A program made the position numbers and the translations under genes. A stretch of DNA of 64,000 nt from Pterobdella sp. o SKG-2022 (lineage: Eukaryota > Annelida > Clitellata > Hirudinida > Piscicolidae), in assembly GCA_964035795.1 (NCBI GenBank), contig OZ038322.1, positions 23,642,359 to 23,706,358 of the forward strand, written 5' to 3'. Each line of letters opens with the position of its first letter. Position 1 is the stretch's first letter. Positions 32,296 through 46,800 of the stretch are shown here, piece after piece. Below the pieces are notes generated by a model. That model was not told the DNA's origin, did not search any database, and saw only the letters and a program-made list of their open reading frames with translations.

Positions 32296-35200
32296 TTTTT
32301 GGGCTCAAGCTGCAAAAAGTTTTACACATTGGAACAGTTTAAAGTATCTTGACAAAAGATCTGAAATTGATGAATCAAAAACTTATTTTTAGTCATCACT
32401 AAGTATTATTTTTTCAAATGCTGCATTTTATATAATTTATTTGATGTTCACAAATCATGCAAAAACAATTTTTAAAGCACTCTATTTCTACTTGAAATGG
32501 TCTGTAAATTTACATCTACTTTCAACGAAAATAATTTAAATCGTGTTTTTAAACGTTCTATACAGAGCAATTTTGGACTAATAAAAATTTTTTAGACTTG
32601 TCACTTAAGCAATACATCTTTTGATGAAAATATTTATCCGCTTTTGTAAAAATAAATTTATATTAGATATTACTTGTCTTTTGTCCAATCATGCCATGAT
32701 CACCATCAATCATGCAACGAGGATTTTTTGCATACGACTTGCATACTTTCACTGTTCTGAAAAAGTGTGCGCTAGAATGTTTCTCTTCTGAGGTAATCAG
32801 TGATTGGTTATGTTTACGAGCTTTACAATATATTACTGCCATCTAATAATTGCTGGTCATCGTAATATTTTCTCATTGCACATGATCTTTGCCAGTTTTT
32901 TAAAAAAGCCTTAAGCTCGTCTTTATAGAGATTCAGCTACTTCTAGAATAACTGTTCACTATTTGTAACTTATTTCATAAAAATTTTATTATGCGGTTCT
33001 TTGGCATGTGAGCCACGTGGTTTGACTAACATAGTACGGATTTCTGACCTACCCGCTCTAGACATAACTTCATTGTCGAAAACCTTATCTTGTCTTATTA
33101 GTAAAACGTAAAATTAGCATGTATGATGAAGCACCATAGAAAAATTTTCAATTTCACATATGTTTTGTACATGTTCTCACTAAAACATAATTTATAAAAT
33201 CCTCAATGTTTTGATCTCGGATGCCTGTTTCTCCAATGCATGGAGTTTGTAAATGTTTAAGGTCTCGTTACCAGCAAACCTTTTAGAAGACATTAAAATC
33301 GTTACAATCGACGCCATTTTTTCCCAATTGAACCACTCAGATTTTTTGGCACTTCGTAGAAGCTCAATTGAAGAAGTGGGCATAATTAATAAAGTATTAT
33401 GCAAATACAGAAGTGTTTGTCAATATATTCATGGGCAGATGCTGAAAATTCTGGAAAATAACTACTATCAAAGAATTCACTGCTGATGTGAATTATTTCA
33501 TTAAAACAAAACTCCATATTTTTGTAAAAAATGATATTTGATTTGAACTATCGATAAGTGATTTCAACTATCAATAGAAAACATTGAAGATATTTTTCAG
33601 GTTTTTTTTTTGAGCTTTTCTTTAAAATGTAATTAAACTATTTTACAATATACTGAATTAAATTAAAACAAAGTATTTTGAATATATGGCTTCAATTAAT
33701 TATCGCCTAATTATTTCTTTGTAGACGCTGCCAGTATTTATAGACTACATTGTGGCAAAGTGGATGAAACGTAGCAATACCAGATACATCAGATAATACT
33801 ATTAGAAGACTATTCAGTAAAACTAAAAAAAGCAAATAATATCATTGAAATGAAGAATGTCTCCAAAATAACGCCAATCGATTAGATTCCTGACAGAAAA
33901 ATTTCAATTTAAAAAATCAATTTTTTTCAATTTCAGTTCTTTGTGCTGTTTTAATTAGCGTTTTAAATATTTTTATAAAAAATTTGCAAAATTCATTCTC
34001 ATAATACAGTTTAAATATACAAAATTTTAAGTATGTCTTAATTAATTTCAAAGCTCTTTTATTGTTCATTTTGCATATTAAGTGGATTTTGATTATTTCG
34101 ATTTCGTCTCAAATGCCCTTGAAGCTCAGCTTATAGAAATTCTTAAGCATCCTTGAATTATCTTTTAAACTCGAATTAATCTTCACTTTTTAATTATAAA
34201 TTTAATTTAACTTTTAATATAAAATCCTGAGCTGTGTTATCACTCCATATCTTTTCATCTTGCCATTATCAGTTCTAAATTAATAAAATTTCTTCTCTTT
34301 GTGATTATGTTAAGAACATAGATTTATATGTAAGGTTTGACACTTTTCAAGCACGAAACCAATTCAACGCCAATATTAATGAAGGAAAATCTTAGTTTCA
34401 ATTTTCCATAAAACTTCCAAAACTTATACATCATTTCCGTTTGAAAAGTGTCGACTACCAGGCATCGAAACTGTGTTTTCATGAGTAAATATGCACGTAC
34501 CACGAGACACCCTCCCAAACGTTTTGTCTTACTAACAAGGGAATCATAATAATTAGTTTGCATCCCTAATTAAAAGTCTGCAGCACTTTGACTTCATAAC
34601 ATATTTGAAGAATTAAAAATTTTGCTTTTCAGTTATCCACCTTGAACGACCATTGGAGACTTTTAATTGGCAATAAAAATGATAAGATGACTTAATTCAA
34701 TCTTTTTTTTTTGATAACACCGTAAAAAAGCAATAATAACTAGTGAAAATATTGGTTTTATCTTTTCCATGCTTAATTCATAATTTCTTATATTATCATT
34801 AGTATTGGGATTGAGAACTAAGTAAAAATTGCAAAAGTAATTTTTGAAAATATTTTGACATTTTTTGTGAAAGATTTCATAAAGTTTAAATGCATTTTTG
34901 TAAAAACAAGGGCTTTTTAAAATTTTTTAACCAAGAAAAATTTTTTTCTGAAAATTTGTTCAATGAGATTTGGCGTCTTTTTGAAGCGTAAAGAAGTTGC
35001 AGTTTGCAATCGATTTAATAACCTTTTGTGGTTTTAAAATATTTCGATTACAAACTGCAAAACGTTGAAGTTTATTATTCGCCTGTAGAATTTGAAAGTT
35101 TCGAAAATGTAAATAACTTGATAAAGCTCCTCTTTGGAATACTCAATGCCTGAATTTATTTTTAGTTTTCAACCAATAAATTAATCTTATATTGTCTTGT

Positions 35201-37631
35201 TTTAACTCATAGTTTTAACATTCTACCATGCTTCAAAACGATAAGGTAGACTCAAGTATAATCCGCTCAAAGCATTTGTTTTTTTTATTTTTTGATTACT
35301 TTTTAAAAATTTTATACTATTTACTTGTTTATCTGAAAACATTTTTAATTTTTTCAAATCCTTTTTTGAATATTTTTCTTCCAATAAAAACATTCAAAAG
35401 CTTTTTTGAATGCGTAAGCACTTCAATGTTAGTATTTTGTACATTCTGTTATTACAAATAAAATTATTTAATATCTATATATCTAAAACTTAATTTCGCA
35501 TACAACTTTCTGCAATCTAATTCATTATAAATGGGTTTTGAAATTCTTTGAAAATCCGATGTCAAAAGTTTTATACTCCATGCATCACTAGGTGCCACGC
35601 TAGTTTATTTTGTCGCCAAGTTGAAACTCCACTCTATGAAAATAATTTCCCATATGACAGCTAAATGCATTTTTTCAGCCTCAAAATTAATTTTTTCGAT
35701 AAAAAAATGAGTGAAAAAATGGAAAAATGTAGATTATAATGGATTAGCTGTTTCTTAGCCGCTCTAATTATCTTTCAAAGATGAGTATCAATGACTGTTA
35801 TGAATTTTAATCATTGCGCCAGACGTAAAAAACATTTAAATTTATCTTTTGAATTTAATCTTTTTTTGCTGCTTATCAATGCAAAAATTTTTTAAAAAAA
35901 GTTATACATTTTGAGGTTATGCTTTTTAAACAAAAAAAATGGAAAAAATTCAAATGAAGGGATTTTTTACTTTTTAATGGAAAATTTTGCAATTTTTACA
36001 CCCGTATATATCAAAGTTTAGAAGCTTTTTTGGAACTATTCTTTCAAGTGAAAGTATTATGCTGTATTAAACCGTATTAAACCTAGATATAATATGCGAA
36101 ATCGAGTAGAAAACTTTCAAATATGCCAATTTTTTGCGATCATAAACTGTTGCGGTTCCCACACCATATTGGAAATGAAAGGAACAAGCTATGATTCATT
36201 GTTCCCTGCTTGAGAAGCTGCACAACCCAGATCAGATTTTGCATGATTGGTGCGGGTGGGCGGGAGGCAAAACAAGCAATAGAAACAGAGCATAATTAAA
36301 AAAATATGAGAAGAAGAAATTCTATGTTAAACAAAAAAAATAATAAAGAAACTGGTGATTAAATGTACTGACTGTAGCAACAATATAAACAGAAAATTAT
36401 ATTCCCAGATTAAAAGGCGACAAAGATTAATATAATCGTTACAACAGCTCAATGGGAAACTTATTTGACAAGTTTTTCAGAATTATACAAAATTTTATTA
36501 TGGATCCCGATAAACACTAATGGCCAGATACTAACTTTATTTGAAGGGGGTCTGATCAATATAACAAGGGCCCCCTGAAGCTAGGTCTCCATACACTTTT
36601 CAAAGCTATTTTGAAACTCCAAAAAATATTTTGCAAGTTTTATTAAATTTATTAAAGCAATTTAATAAAGAAAATGACAAATATTTGAATAATTTATTCC
36701 TATATCAAACTTTAATGCTCTACACTGTGCTGAATTCATAAATATAAAAGTATAATCTACAATAAAAGTCTTTAAGGAAATCAACAACTGCCATAACAAG
36801 CACCAGCATCTTCAATATTGTGGAGCTGCTCAGAGAAATACAAGCAAAACCATAAATAACTTAAATAATGAAGATAAGAAATTAAATTTAGTTTAAAAAA
36901 AATTTTTCATATTAATATTGAATGTGAAAACAAAGGAATGGAACAAATCCAAAATGAAGGATAAACAATTTGCAGCTTGGAACACCTATTACAAATCACA
37001 AATGCCAACTAAGATCATTTCCAACTAATGGCTTTCATTATAGCCGCGTTAGATGCATCAGAAGTCAACAAGAATAATCCAGAGTAAAAAAATTATTTGT
37101 GATTCACATGCTGGTGAAAGTTCGGAATAATTTAATAATCTTTAAATCATATTAAATATATTCTACAGAATTCAAATGGTGGTCACTTCATCAGGCGTCT
37201 ATGAGTTCCTAACGAATCTTTCATGAACTATCAATACTTAAAATATTTTTGCTTGAAGTCAAAAAGGTTTCAAACAGATAACTCAAGTAATGTACTTCTA
37301 TGTTGCTATGCTTTGAACATATTGAATATAATGCAAAGAATGGTTTCAAATCTGCTGTTATTACAGTTGAAATAAATCACGCAGATTGCAAAGCAAATTA
37401 AAAACCCAGGTAAAAGAAGCAAATGAAGAAAGTTTATCATCTAAAAAAATGCCATTTATGATAGTTTTAACGTTGAAAAAGATTGACATTATAAATATAG
37501 GAGAAAAAAGAATTGAAAAGATTTGGTACAAAGTTATATGCAACACATAAGCCCCCGGACATCACAAAAAACCAAAAAACCATGAGAAAAAGTGAAATGT
37601 TAAACGCTTTAACATAACATAAACCGGAGAA
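32296..37631. other. No gene seen (5.3 kb)
   Basis: AT-rich spacer between the SMIM15 3' end and the last exon of the NALF-type gene. AATAAA at 32580 may serve SMIM15. A less AT-rich patch at about 36145-36295 has no intact frame or known motif. The opposed open frames at 33192-33486 have no recognisable family. Confidence 0.5.
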
Positions 37632-37891
37632 TTAAGTGGGTTGATGACTCAGAATAGTTTCATCCTCTTCATCGAACGACCAATCGCTCGCATCTTTCTC
37701 TTCGTGGGATAAACAAACCGATATTTTTCGTCTTTCAGCGCTGAAGTCTTGAGAGTGATTTTTTCTATTATTTCCTTTATCATTGTCAATAGAGGTGGAG
37801 TTGGGATAGTGTTTTCGTAGACACAAGAAATGGCAGGGTGGTCTGGCTGCCTCGTCCATCATCAAAACATCGTTGATTGAAGCCACGTCGT
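37632..37891 (-). CDS. NALF1: Probable last exon of the NALF-type gene
   Basis: The acceptor CTTTTCAG is followed by 86 codons to a stop: DDVASINDVLMMDEAARPPC, HFLCLRKHY, then a polar, acidic tail ending DETILSHQPT. GC is above background. It starts in phase 1, as exon C requires. The DE..RPPCHFLCLRK stretch could match the NDEPECCDVRRE stretch of FAM155A, but similarity is weak. It may instead be the last exon of another minus-strand gene. Confidence 0.55.
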
Positions 37892-40800
37892 CTGAAAAGT
37901 TGAAGTGTTTGTGTTGAATTTACTTTTAAAGAACTTTTGATATTAAATTTTGAGATGTTTATACTGAATTAATTTAGATGGAACTATTTTTTTTTATCAA
38001 TGTAACAGCATTGAAATATTTTTATCAACGACAGTTAACGATTATAACTTTTTAGCATTGGCTTTTAATGTTTATGTAATTTGAAGTTATTATAGTTGAA
38101 AGGTCATCTTATCGAAAGAGCTTTTTCTTGAAAGAATGCTTTGAACTACGTGTTTTTACCCTCCCTTTGTACGTGAGAGCTTATAAATGTTGAATTTTTT
38201 TACTTTTCTGTCTTTAAAATTTATATCAAACATATTACCAATGAGCTTGAAAACAAAATGCTTTCAAAGTCTTTTCCTGTGCAATCCATCATTTCCAACC
38301 CTTTCGATTTAGCCAATTTAGACTGTACTTAGCAAAAATTTTGTGAAAAATTTTCAATTAAATGTTTTTAAACTGAATCTTTTCACGGAATATCTAACAG
38401 GCATATTTTTTGTTTTAGAAAAATTTTCAGAAAACCACAAACAAAAGATGATGAAAAATTTGTTGCAAAAGTTTGTATTTACAAGGCATGTTGATAATTA
38501 AGTGCGCTACAAAATCAACACTGTAACACGAGGCGTTGAACATTATTGCTATAAAAATGTCACAAAACAGCGCAAAAAGTGAAGAGAATCATTTCTGCAG
38601 AGTAAAAATGTAGCTTGTTAATTGAAGACTCGGTAAATGAGGTGTCCGTAATTAAAATAAACTGGACTGCAAGCAGTACATCTTCATTTCCTTCACTCTT
38701 GCAATTTTCTTCTATTGTTTTTTCAATTTAGATTTCACGGGCTTTCTTAGTTTATTCATAAAATTTATTACTTTTAGTTATTTGGTTTCAATTAATTTGG
38801 CATTTTTGATTGTTGGATTATAAAGATATTAGAAAATTTCTAAAAATCAAATTAAAACAAAAACTCATGAAAAATGTCAATAAAATGTCATTGAAGGTTT
38901 CATTAATTTTAGTCTGAAACCTGTATTTGCCCTATCGAGAAGCTTTTGATCGCAAAATGGCAACTTTTGTTGTACATGCATTTCTTACAATGCCAAAAAA
39001 TTGATTGAGAATTAATAGATATTTTTAATCAATTTCTATAAATACTTCTAATCTAATTTAACGGAATAATTTTATATCGTTCTTACCAGATTTATTTTTT
39101 AAAAAGAATTAAAAACTTTCCATTTGGGTTTTTCTCTAGCCTCGAGCCAAGTCTTTTAAATAGTAGAATTTGTAAGTTTCAAAAAGTAGCGCAATCTTTT
39201 GCGTAATTGGACTTTCTTTTTATGGTACATATGTTTTTCAAATTTCAAAATCAACTTCCTTTGTGCAATTTGAGTAAATATTTGGCTTTACTCAAAATTT
39301 TAGACATTCGAACAAAAATCACACTTCAAACAAAAATAATCGATCTAAAGCTTATTTAATGTGGGTGAAAAAATGGAAAACTCATTTTGAATTTAAAAAC
39401 TACTCTGAAAATGGTTCAATTTTAGTGAGCTCTGAGCTTAGACATCGTCATTCGGATGCTCAGATATAGAGTCCTCGGCTTTTAATTAACATTTAATGTC
39501 TATAATATACCTTTCTTGTGGAATAAGTTTGTCTTTATGTTGATTAAGACAATCCATTTTTTCTCAAATCACTACTTCAGTAAAAAACGATATTTGTTGT
39601 TTTAAGACTGCTTTGAAACAAGGGGCTTTGTACACAGCATAACTTTTTGGAGACATCATGGCAAAAACCGCACGAAAAGTTGAATCCTCAGAGAATTGTA
39701 ATAATTATTCTTATTGAGAGAACAGAGGCAGCTTTGTAAAAAATTGAAAAAATTTGAATATTTCGTGCGAATATTCAAACCAAAGTTAGTTTAGAAAAAA
39801 CTTGGAAATTATATTAACTCTCTTTTAACTACGTCATAATCTTTAGAGCTATTACCATCATTACCACAATTGTTACCTTTGTTACCATCAGCACCCTCAT
39901 TCTTGAAATAGCTCTGTTTACATAGAAATTTTTCAAGATGTTTCATCAGTTTGTGTCCAAGTTGATTCTAAGAAGCATGTGTTAGTAGTTTGAATAATAG
40001 AAATCAATATACTTATTGTTCAATCAGGTGTTTTTGAATTGAACAAAAGTCGAGAAAGTAATTGAAAACATAATCATCTTTATCGCATTATATTTTGAAA
40101 TGCATTAGAATAACCTTTGGAGCCCATTTCACAACCTCACACATAACTTTTAATTAATTAATTTCTTACTCAAAAAGCTTCAAACACCATTAAATCTGAA
40201 ACTCCATACAACCACCATTTCATAAATAAATGCAAATACTCGCAAAAGTTGATCATCAAAACAGTTTCCCACAGCATGACTTCACTTTTAACCTCAACCC
40301 TTTCTCAACTTCCATAAAAAGCTTAATGCATAAAAGCTCAGTGAAATGAGACTGAAAGCTTTTTCTGCATACCCAGCAAACCAGAGTATATGTGATAAAT
40401 GACGTTTACTAGGACTCATGTAGGTATTAATGTTAATCAAATTTGTTTCTCATGTGTTTTGATCACTATGAAAATATATATCGTTAATACACTTTTAATC
40501 AGTAGATTCATTCGATTTGGAAACTCAGTCTATCAATCCAAGCAACTTGTGTTATATATATATAAATTTTGAAAAAGCTAAACCAAATTTTGAATTCTGT
40601 TCCACATTTTTTTGAAATGTTTAAAACTATTCTGAAAAAACATTAGAGCGATTTTTCTTAAATTGAATTTTTCAACAACACATTTCAAACTCATTGTGCA
40701 AATTACATTTTATGGCTTGCATTTGAGAAAATTGAATTTTTCTAACTGATTAGTAAATGCAAAAAAATAAAAAATATTTTAGAATATTTGAAATTTGGAG

Positions 40801-43800
40801 AGGTTTAATTTGAGAGGGCTGGTAAGCGTAGTTCTGCCTTTTTTTTGTATGTCCTATTTAAAAAAAATGCCATACAAAAACTTGCAAATGTTTTGCAAAA
40901 CATTTTTTGATTTAATTTAAATATTTAGATAACATCGTTCTAGATTATATAGAAGCACGCATACATTTGCATATATAACATAAGAAATTGTATTGATTTT
41001 CTGTTGCCAATCTACAGACAGACAAACTCTCTTTTGTATTTATTTTGCCATTATTTTTTTCTGTTTATTTGCGCTTGTTTTTTACTTCTCAATTTGTTTT
41101 ACACTTTGGTCTGTTGTTTCAGTTAATACTAGAATACTTATGTATCCCTTCTTTTAGGTGTCTATTTTTTTTCGTTTATTTTATGCCTTATTCAAAAACA
41201 TTCGACTATTGTTTGATTACTCAAAAAAGAAACCTTACTTTATCAAACGTATAAGCTTGGAATGTTTCATAAAAATGCTGAAAATATTTATTGGATAATT
41301 TTAGAAATGTTGTTGCCCTTAGAAACGAATGATAAAGTTTAAGACTCAACACTGTTAGAAATTAAATTAAAAATCTACATATTAAAAAAGGCTTAGTAAA
41401 GCTTCGATACACGATAAAGCACTCGAGGAAGACTCACCGTCACGAAACCACTATTCACGTTTTGACATGTAAAACCGAGAAATGATGGACCGAGCTTCAC
41501 ATGCTTTTTGTACATTTTTTTTACATTGATATATTGAAATATTTTACAGTTTAAATTCATCCTAACATTCCGATGTGTCTCAATAGTATTGAACAAGTTT
41601 CGTTGATTGAGGAACATATTTATCAATATTGTTCTGTGAATATGAAGATCGTATAATTCACACGTGCCAAATATTAAATTTTTTCCAATAAACTCACAAT
41701 CTCCCAAAACAAATAAACAACATTAATTTTGTTGGTATAATTGCAAAAACTATTTAAGCAGTTTTTGAGGTTTGGTATCTTCCATGGTTGGGATCCATAA
41801 TGGAAATATTTTGGAAAAACCGCTAAATGTGTATGCTCTAGTGCTTTTTATGCACCTTTGATGATCAGCTGGGTACTTATGCAATTTAGCAAACCGCTTG
41901 TTTCGAAGAAAGATACAATTCATAATTATTTGATATAATTTCACACAAAACATCATGGTCTTTATAATTATCAGAACCGTAAAGAATGTCATTTTTGATA
42001 TAATTTCGATTAGGAATTTTTTAAAATTGTTTTTTAAGTTTCTAAAACGTTATTACAACTTTGAAAAGAAAATTATCGGTAAAAACTAGATGGATGGTGT
42101 ATTGGGATAATGAAGATAGTGCTTTAGTGACAGTAATTTTTGACTAAGATGTATATCTTGAAGTTTAGGACCATATACTAGCTGCAGATGGTTCATTCAA
42201 CTTTCAGCAAAACATATTAAACTTGGGATAGTTACACTTTCAAAACGTTTTTGTTCTGAAAAACATTATTGTTGAAATTATAAAATTTTCATAATTACTG
42301 GGTTCCTAGAGATTCTATAGAAAGAAATATTTTGAGAACCTTGAATTTTATAAAATTCCTTTACTATATAAGAAAATTAGATAATTTTTTGAACGAGTGT
42401 TTTTTTTTTCAAATTTTCTAATATTGTGAAAAATTTATATAAAATTCAAAATTTGAAAAGCCTACGAAGTCTCTAAAAAGTTATTTTGAGGATATTCAAA
42501 TGTGCAAAGTTAAAACTATTTAGATTTATACTCAAAATTTAAGTTAGTCAACATGACCTCGTTTTCAAAAAATATTAAATTAAGTTGCTCAAATTTCATA
42601 ATAAATTTTACCAATTTTATTCATATTAACTCACAATTTCAAGTCATGGAATTTCAAAATTGAAACTTCAGATTTAATAAAAGCCAATTGAGGTTTTTTT
42701 TGGAAAAAGTATTGAATCTGTGTGGTGATTATTTGAAAAAAGTCATCAAAGCATCAGAGCTTTGCAAGGTTTTTGAGATGAAAATTTAATTCGAAGTGTC
42801 TTCCATATGGAACACTATCAAAAAGTTTAGATTGCAATTGAAGTATTATGAAAAGTGGGGTAAAGCTTCAAAAAATAAGCTTAAACTTGACAAGATCTGA
42901 AATTTTTGTTTTATATGTGGAGTAAAACGTACTGCAGCTAAATAGGATTCAAAGTTTATGTTGAGGAATGGAATCACAAATATTAATTTGAACATCACAT
43001 TGGACTGAAACTAAATGTGTTTCAAAACATTGTGATTAAAAAGTTAATATAACTGTTGGAGTTTTAGCAGATAAATATGGAAAATTATTTTTGGAAAGTT
43101 GAAAACCAAAAATTTTAAAACTGCATCAATTTAATTCAATTTTTACATTATCTACTAAATCTTTCATATCGAAAATGTGTAATCTATTTGAATTACATTT
43201 GAAACAAACATCTAGATGCCTCGAAAAGGTTGAAATAAACTGAAAAAATATTTTATAAAAAAAATTAAAAAAAAATAAATAAAAATATATTGCTTATAAG
43301 AATCAAATGATTTTTGTAATGAACAGAACTGAGATAAGGGATTAGGACTGGATCCATGGAGAACTAATGTTCTTTGCTTTGGCGTTTATGAAACCGTGCA
43401 AAACACTTCGTTATCTCATTAATTCAACCACTGATAACACTTTGCTACAAAGTATAAACGTTTTTAATTGAAAGTAACTGAAGAGACGGGTTTAAATATT
43501 TTAAAAAATCTCATATTGAGAAAAATTTGAATAACTTTTGTCATTTTTATTCCAATTTTTTTCAAAAAAAAAATTTTTGAATCTTCTCATCCTTAATAGA
43601 ACTCCAATTTTTCACAAGTTCAGTCCTATCCTAAAACATCAGTAATTTTTCTTCATTTGTACGCTGAGTTTTGTCTCTAATGTAATACCAAACCTGATTT
43701 TCAATAACATTCCAAGTTGCTTTAAGACGAACACTATTGACATAAAGTACAAAGCTTTTGATACAATCAATACTTCATCGCTATATAACTAAATTAGTGA

Positions 43801-46800
43801 CGTCGAAGCAAGCTAACAGCTCTGTTGGAAGTAACTTCGAAAACTCCCGTCAACACAAGGCACAATTAACTAATTCCATTGTTTTTAGCATTTTAAACTC
43901 ATAAATTTGACTCCATAACAGATATCACTACAAAATCTGAAGTTACGACCAATTATCGCCCAAACATGTATTTTTAATGTATAGCAAAGCATTTTGAATT
44001 CACGGCGGTAATAAATTTATTTAGAAAATAGAATTTTTTTTTAACTTTAAAAGTTTTCTTCTTCCTCCTAAGACAAAAAAGGAAGTCTTAGATCGTTTCC
44101 CAAACCTCTATCAATAACATCTGTAACTGAATCTACCAAAAGATTCCCACCTTTTGCAACAGAATGTGTTCATGAAATTGCTGAGAAGTCACCACTAAAT
44201 GCATTATCTAAACCAATTGTCGGCTCTACCAGCAGACTGATAGCGTTAAATAGCTTACTATTACCAACAGTGTTCACAAGGTACTTTTAAATGACATAAG
44301 ATGATTTTCTGGTCCTTTTTTTGATGTTTCTCATCAATATGCTGACCTCCAAAAAACAAAATGCTTTTGAGACGTTTAATGCTTTCCATTTCAAAACCAT
44401 TTTACGATTTATATCCCCTTCGTTAGACTCACATTGAATCAAGAGCACGTCTGGTTTGACTGATTATTCACTAAATTATCCTCTTACTCTTCTTTAAAAA
44501 TCCTGCTTGAATGGAAGTGTCGTCAAAAATGAACTCTATGTAGCAAGTGTAATCAGCGTAATGCCTGTGTGGTGAGAATCATCAAAAGGACAATAAAAGG
44601 TCTTATCAGAAAAAACTCATAATTTTCCAACTCAATAAATTCAAATCTCTAAAAAAATAAAATTCACGTTACAATAAAAGTTCAAAAAAAATGCTAGTTA
44701 CACGCCAAGCCTCCGGTTTAAAAGTATGATATTAGAAAAGGTCGACTAGACAAAATTCTGAAGCATTTAGACACAACCCACCATTACATGATCAAGAAGA
44801 TACCAAGGTATAGGTATCTTTATTCATCCTGGAAGTAACTTCATTTTGTTCTTTTCCATAGAATATAAAAAATGTTATTAATCAAACTAAATTAATTAAT
44901 TAAAACTAATTAATCAAATTAAAAAGTTCTTTCTATTTTATTCATTTAAATTTACCAAACACCGGCGTCACTAGGACAGCTGATGGTATCTTGGTCGAAA
45001 AGCTTCTTACGTTTAACCATAATATTTGTATAATAATCATTTCGTTTTATGCTACTTCAGTTCATTTTGAATGTTTCACAGAAATCTCGTTTGAAAAAAT
45101 AATCTCGTATTCTAGTTTTGGCCAATCAATTTAAACAATCAAGTTTCAGAGAATTAGATTATATCAAAAACTGAAAGAATTATTTAAAAAGTGATGTATC
45201 AAAAGAAAAACAATTTTGAAATAGAGTACTCCGAAATTGTGATCAAAAAATTTTAAAATTTTTTCATCCATGCTTCCAAAATTAATCGAAAGCATAAAGA
45301 AAAAATAGTTTGAAAAACTTCAGCCACAATAGAAAGTGATTTGTTGCTTCGACCTTTTAAAAAATTACCGAAAAAACTCTAATCTATAAAGCACTAACAT
45401 CAAAATATTGTATACACGATGATGCAAATTTTTTCCACCGAAGAAATTTCAAAAATAAATTAAAAAATTTTTAGTGGAAAATGGACCAAACTTAAAATAC
45501 AATGGGACTAATTCAATTTGAAAAAAAATATAAGATGATCTGAGTTTTATCATGAAAAATTTTAAAAATGGCTCTTATTTTTTTCTACAGCACCCAAGCA
45601 CCTAGCACCCAAGCAATGATTAAATGTGTGACCTTTGACTCCATATCACTTTACTCATATTTATCAAAAGATTCCTTAATCCGTATAGGATAATGCTGGG
45701 CGATTGTTTACAAATATTTCATTCTGTTGATTGCAACTTTTTAAGAGTATTTTTTTGTGTTTTGCAGAATCAATGATTTAGTTTTAATTGCATTCACTGT
45801 CCAAACTTTGGTTGGGTTTTTTTTGCTTACCACATTTCTTGATACAAAAAAGACAAAGTAAGTGTGTATGGTAAGACTAAAAAATCATGGATCGCTTCAA
45901 ATTTAAAAACAGTTTTTGAACAATCAAAATGCCCAATTTGTCTTGGGCATCGACGATAAATTGCATTTAAACTAGAGCCCCTAGGCTGCAGTCAATAAAA
46001 ATTTTCTACAATCAAGATGGCTTATTTAAAATTTGCTATGTATCAACATCAATAATCTGGGCCGACTGCTGTCAGCCTCAGTTATTAAGGCGGGTGCATC
46101 AAAATAAGTTGATGGAGTTAATAATTATTTTAATTAATTATAAATATGTGATTTCTATTTCAAGAAGTTCATAGCAGAGCAACTTTGAAGGATACGTAAA
46201 AGGCGCTATACAAATTAAATACTTAATAATGCGGTACAACCAATTTTTTAACCACTTTTATTTAAGTTTCACTTGTTTGAATCTTTTGATATTTTTTGTC
46301 TCGCATATGCGTATTCAGATTCTCTTTCAATTTTGCTTTATGACCATGTTTGGTCCGATAAATATTAAAATCAATACACAAGCGAACAGAAATTTAATAA
46401 TAAAATTTAAAAATAAACAATTCATCATTAGACGTGTAGAGATGTTTTTTGAATGTAAATTAAGTGAGTAAATTAAACAGCAATAAAAAGCTTGAATTAC
46501 AGAGTTTGTTAGTGGAAAAAGCGCACAAAAGGCATAATCAGCAAAAAAAACCTTGCAAAGAAGAGAGTTTATACTGAAAATGATGAATGGCGTTGAAAAT
46601 TTCAAAACTTTTGTAAATATCAAAACAATTTCAAAATATTTGAAAGTTGAATTCAACTAAGCGTAAATTTTATTGCAGCCCTAATAAGGAATGTAGTTTC
46701 AGATATACTTCAGAAAAGTCATTTAATAAAACTAATAAAAAACAAATTTAAAAATGAATATTCAACAAGTTCAAAATAAAGCAATTATTGAGAAAGATTG

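Noticed and set aside
33192..33486. Overlapping frames on both strands near 33.3 kb
   Set aside because: No recognisable domain or splice context.
41393..41992. Two adjacent minus-strand frames of 104 and 80 codons
   Set aside because: No motif, different frames, no convincing splice sites and an AT-rich composition. Probably chance.
46229..46656. Hydrophobic open frames on both strands
   Set aside because: Overlapping frames on both strands rich in F, I, L and K are expected in DNA of this composition.
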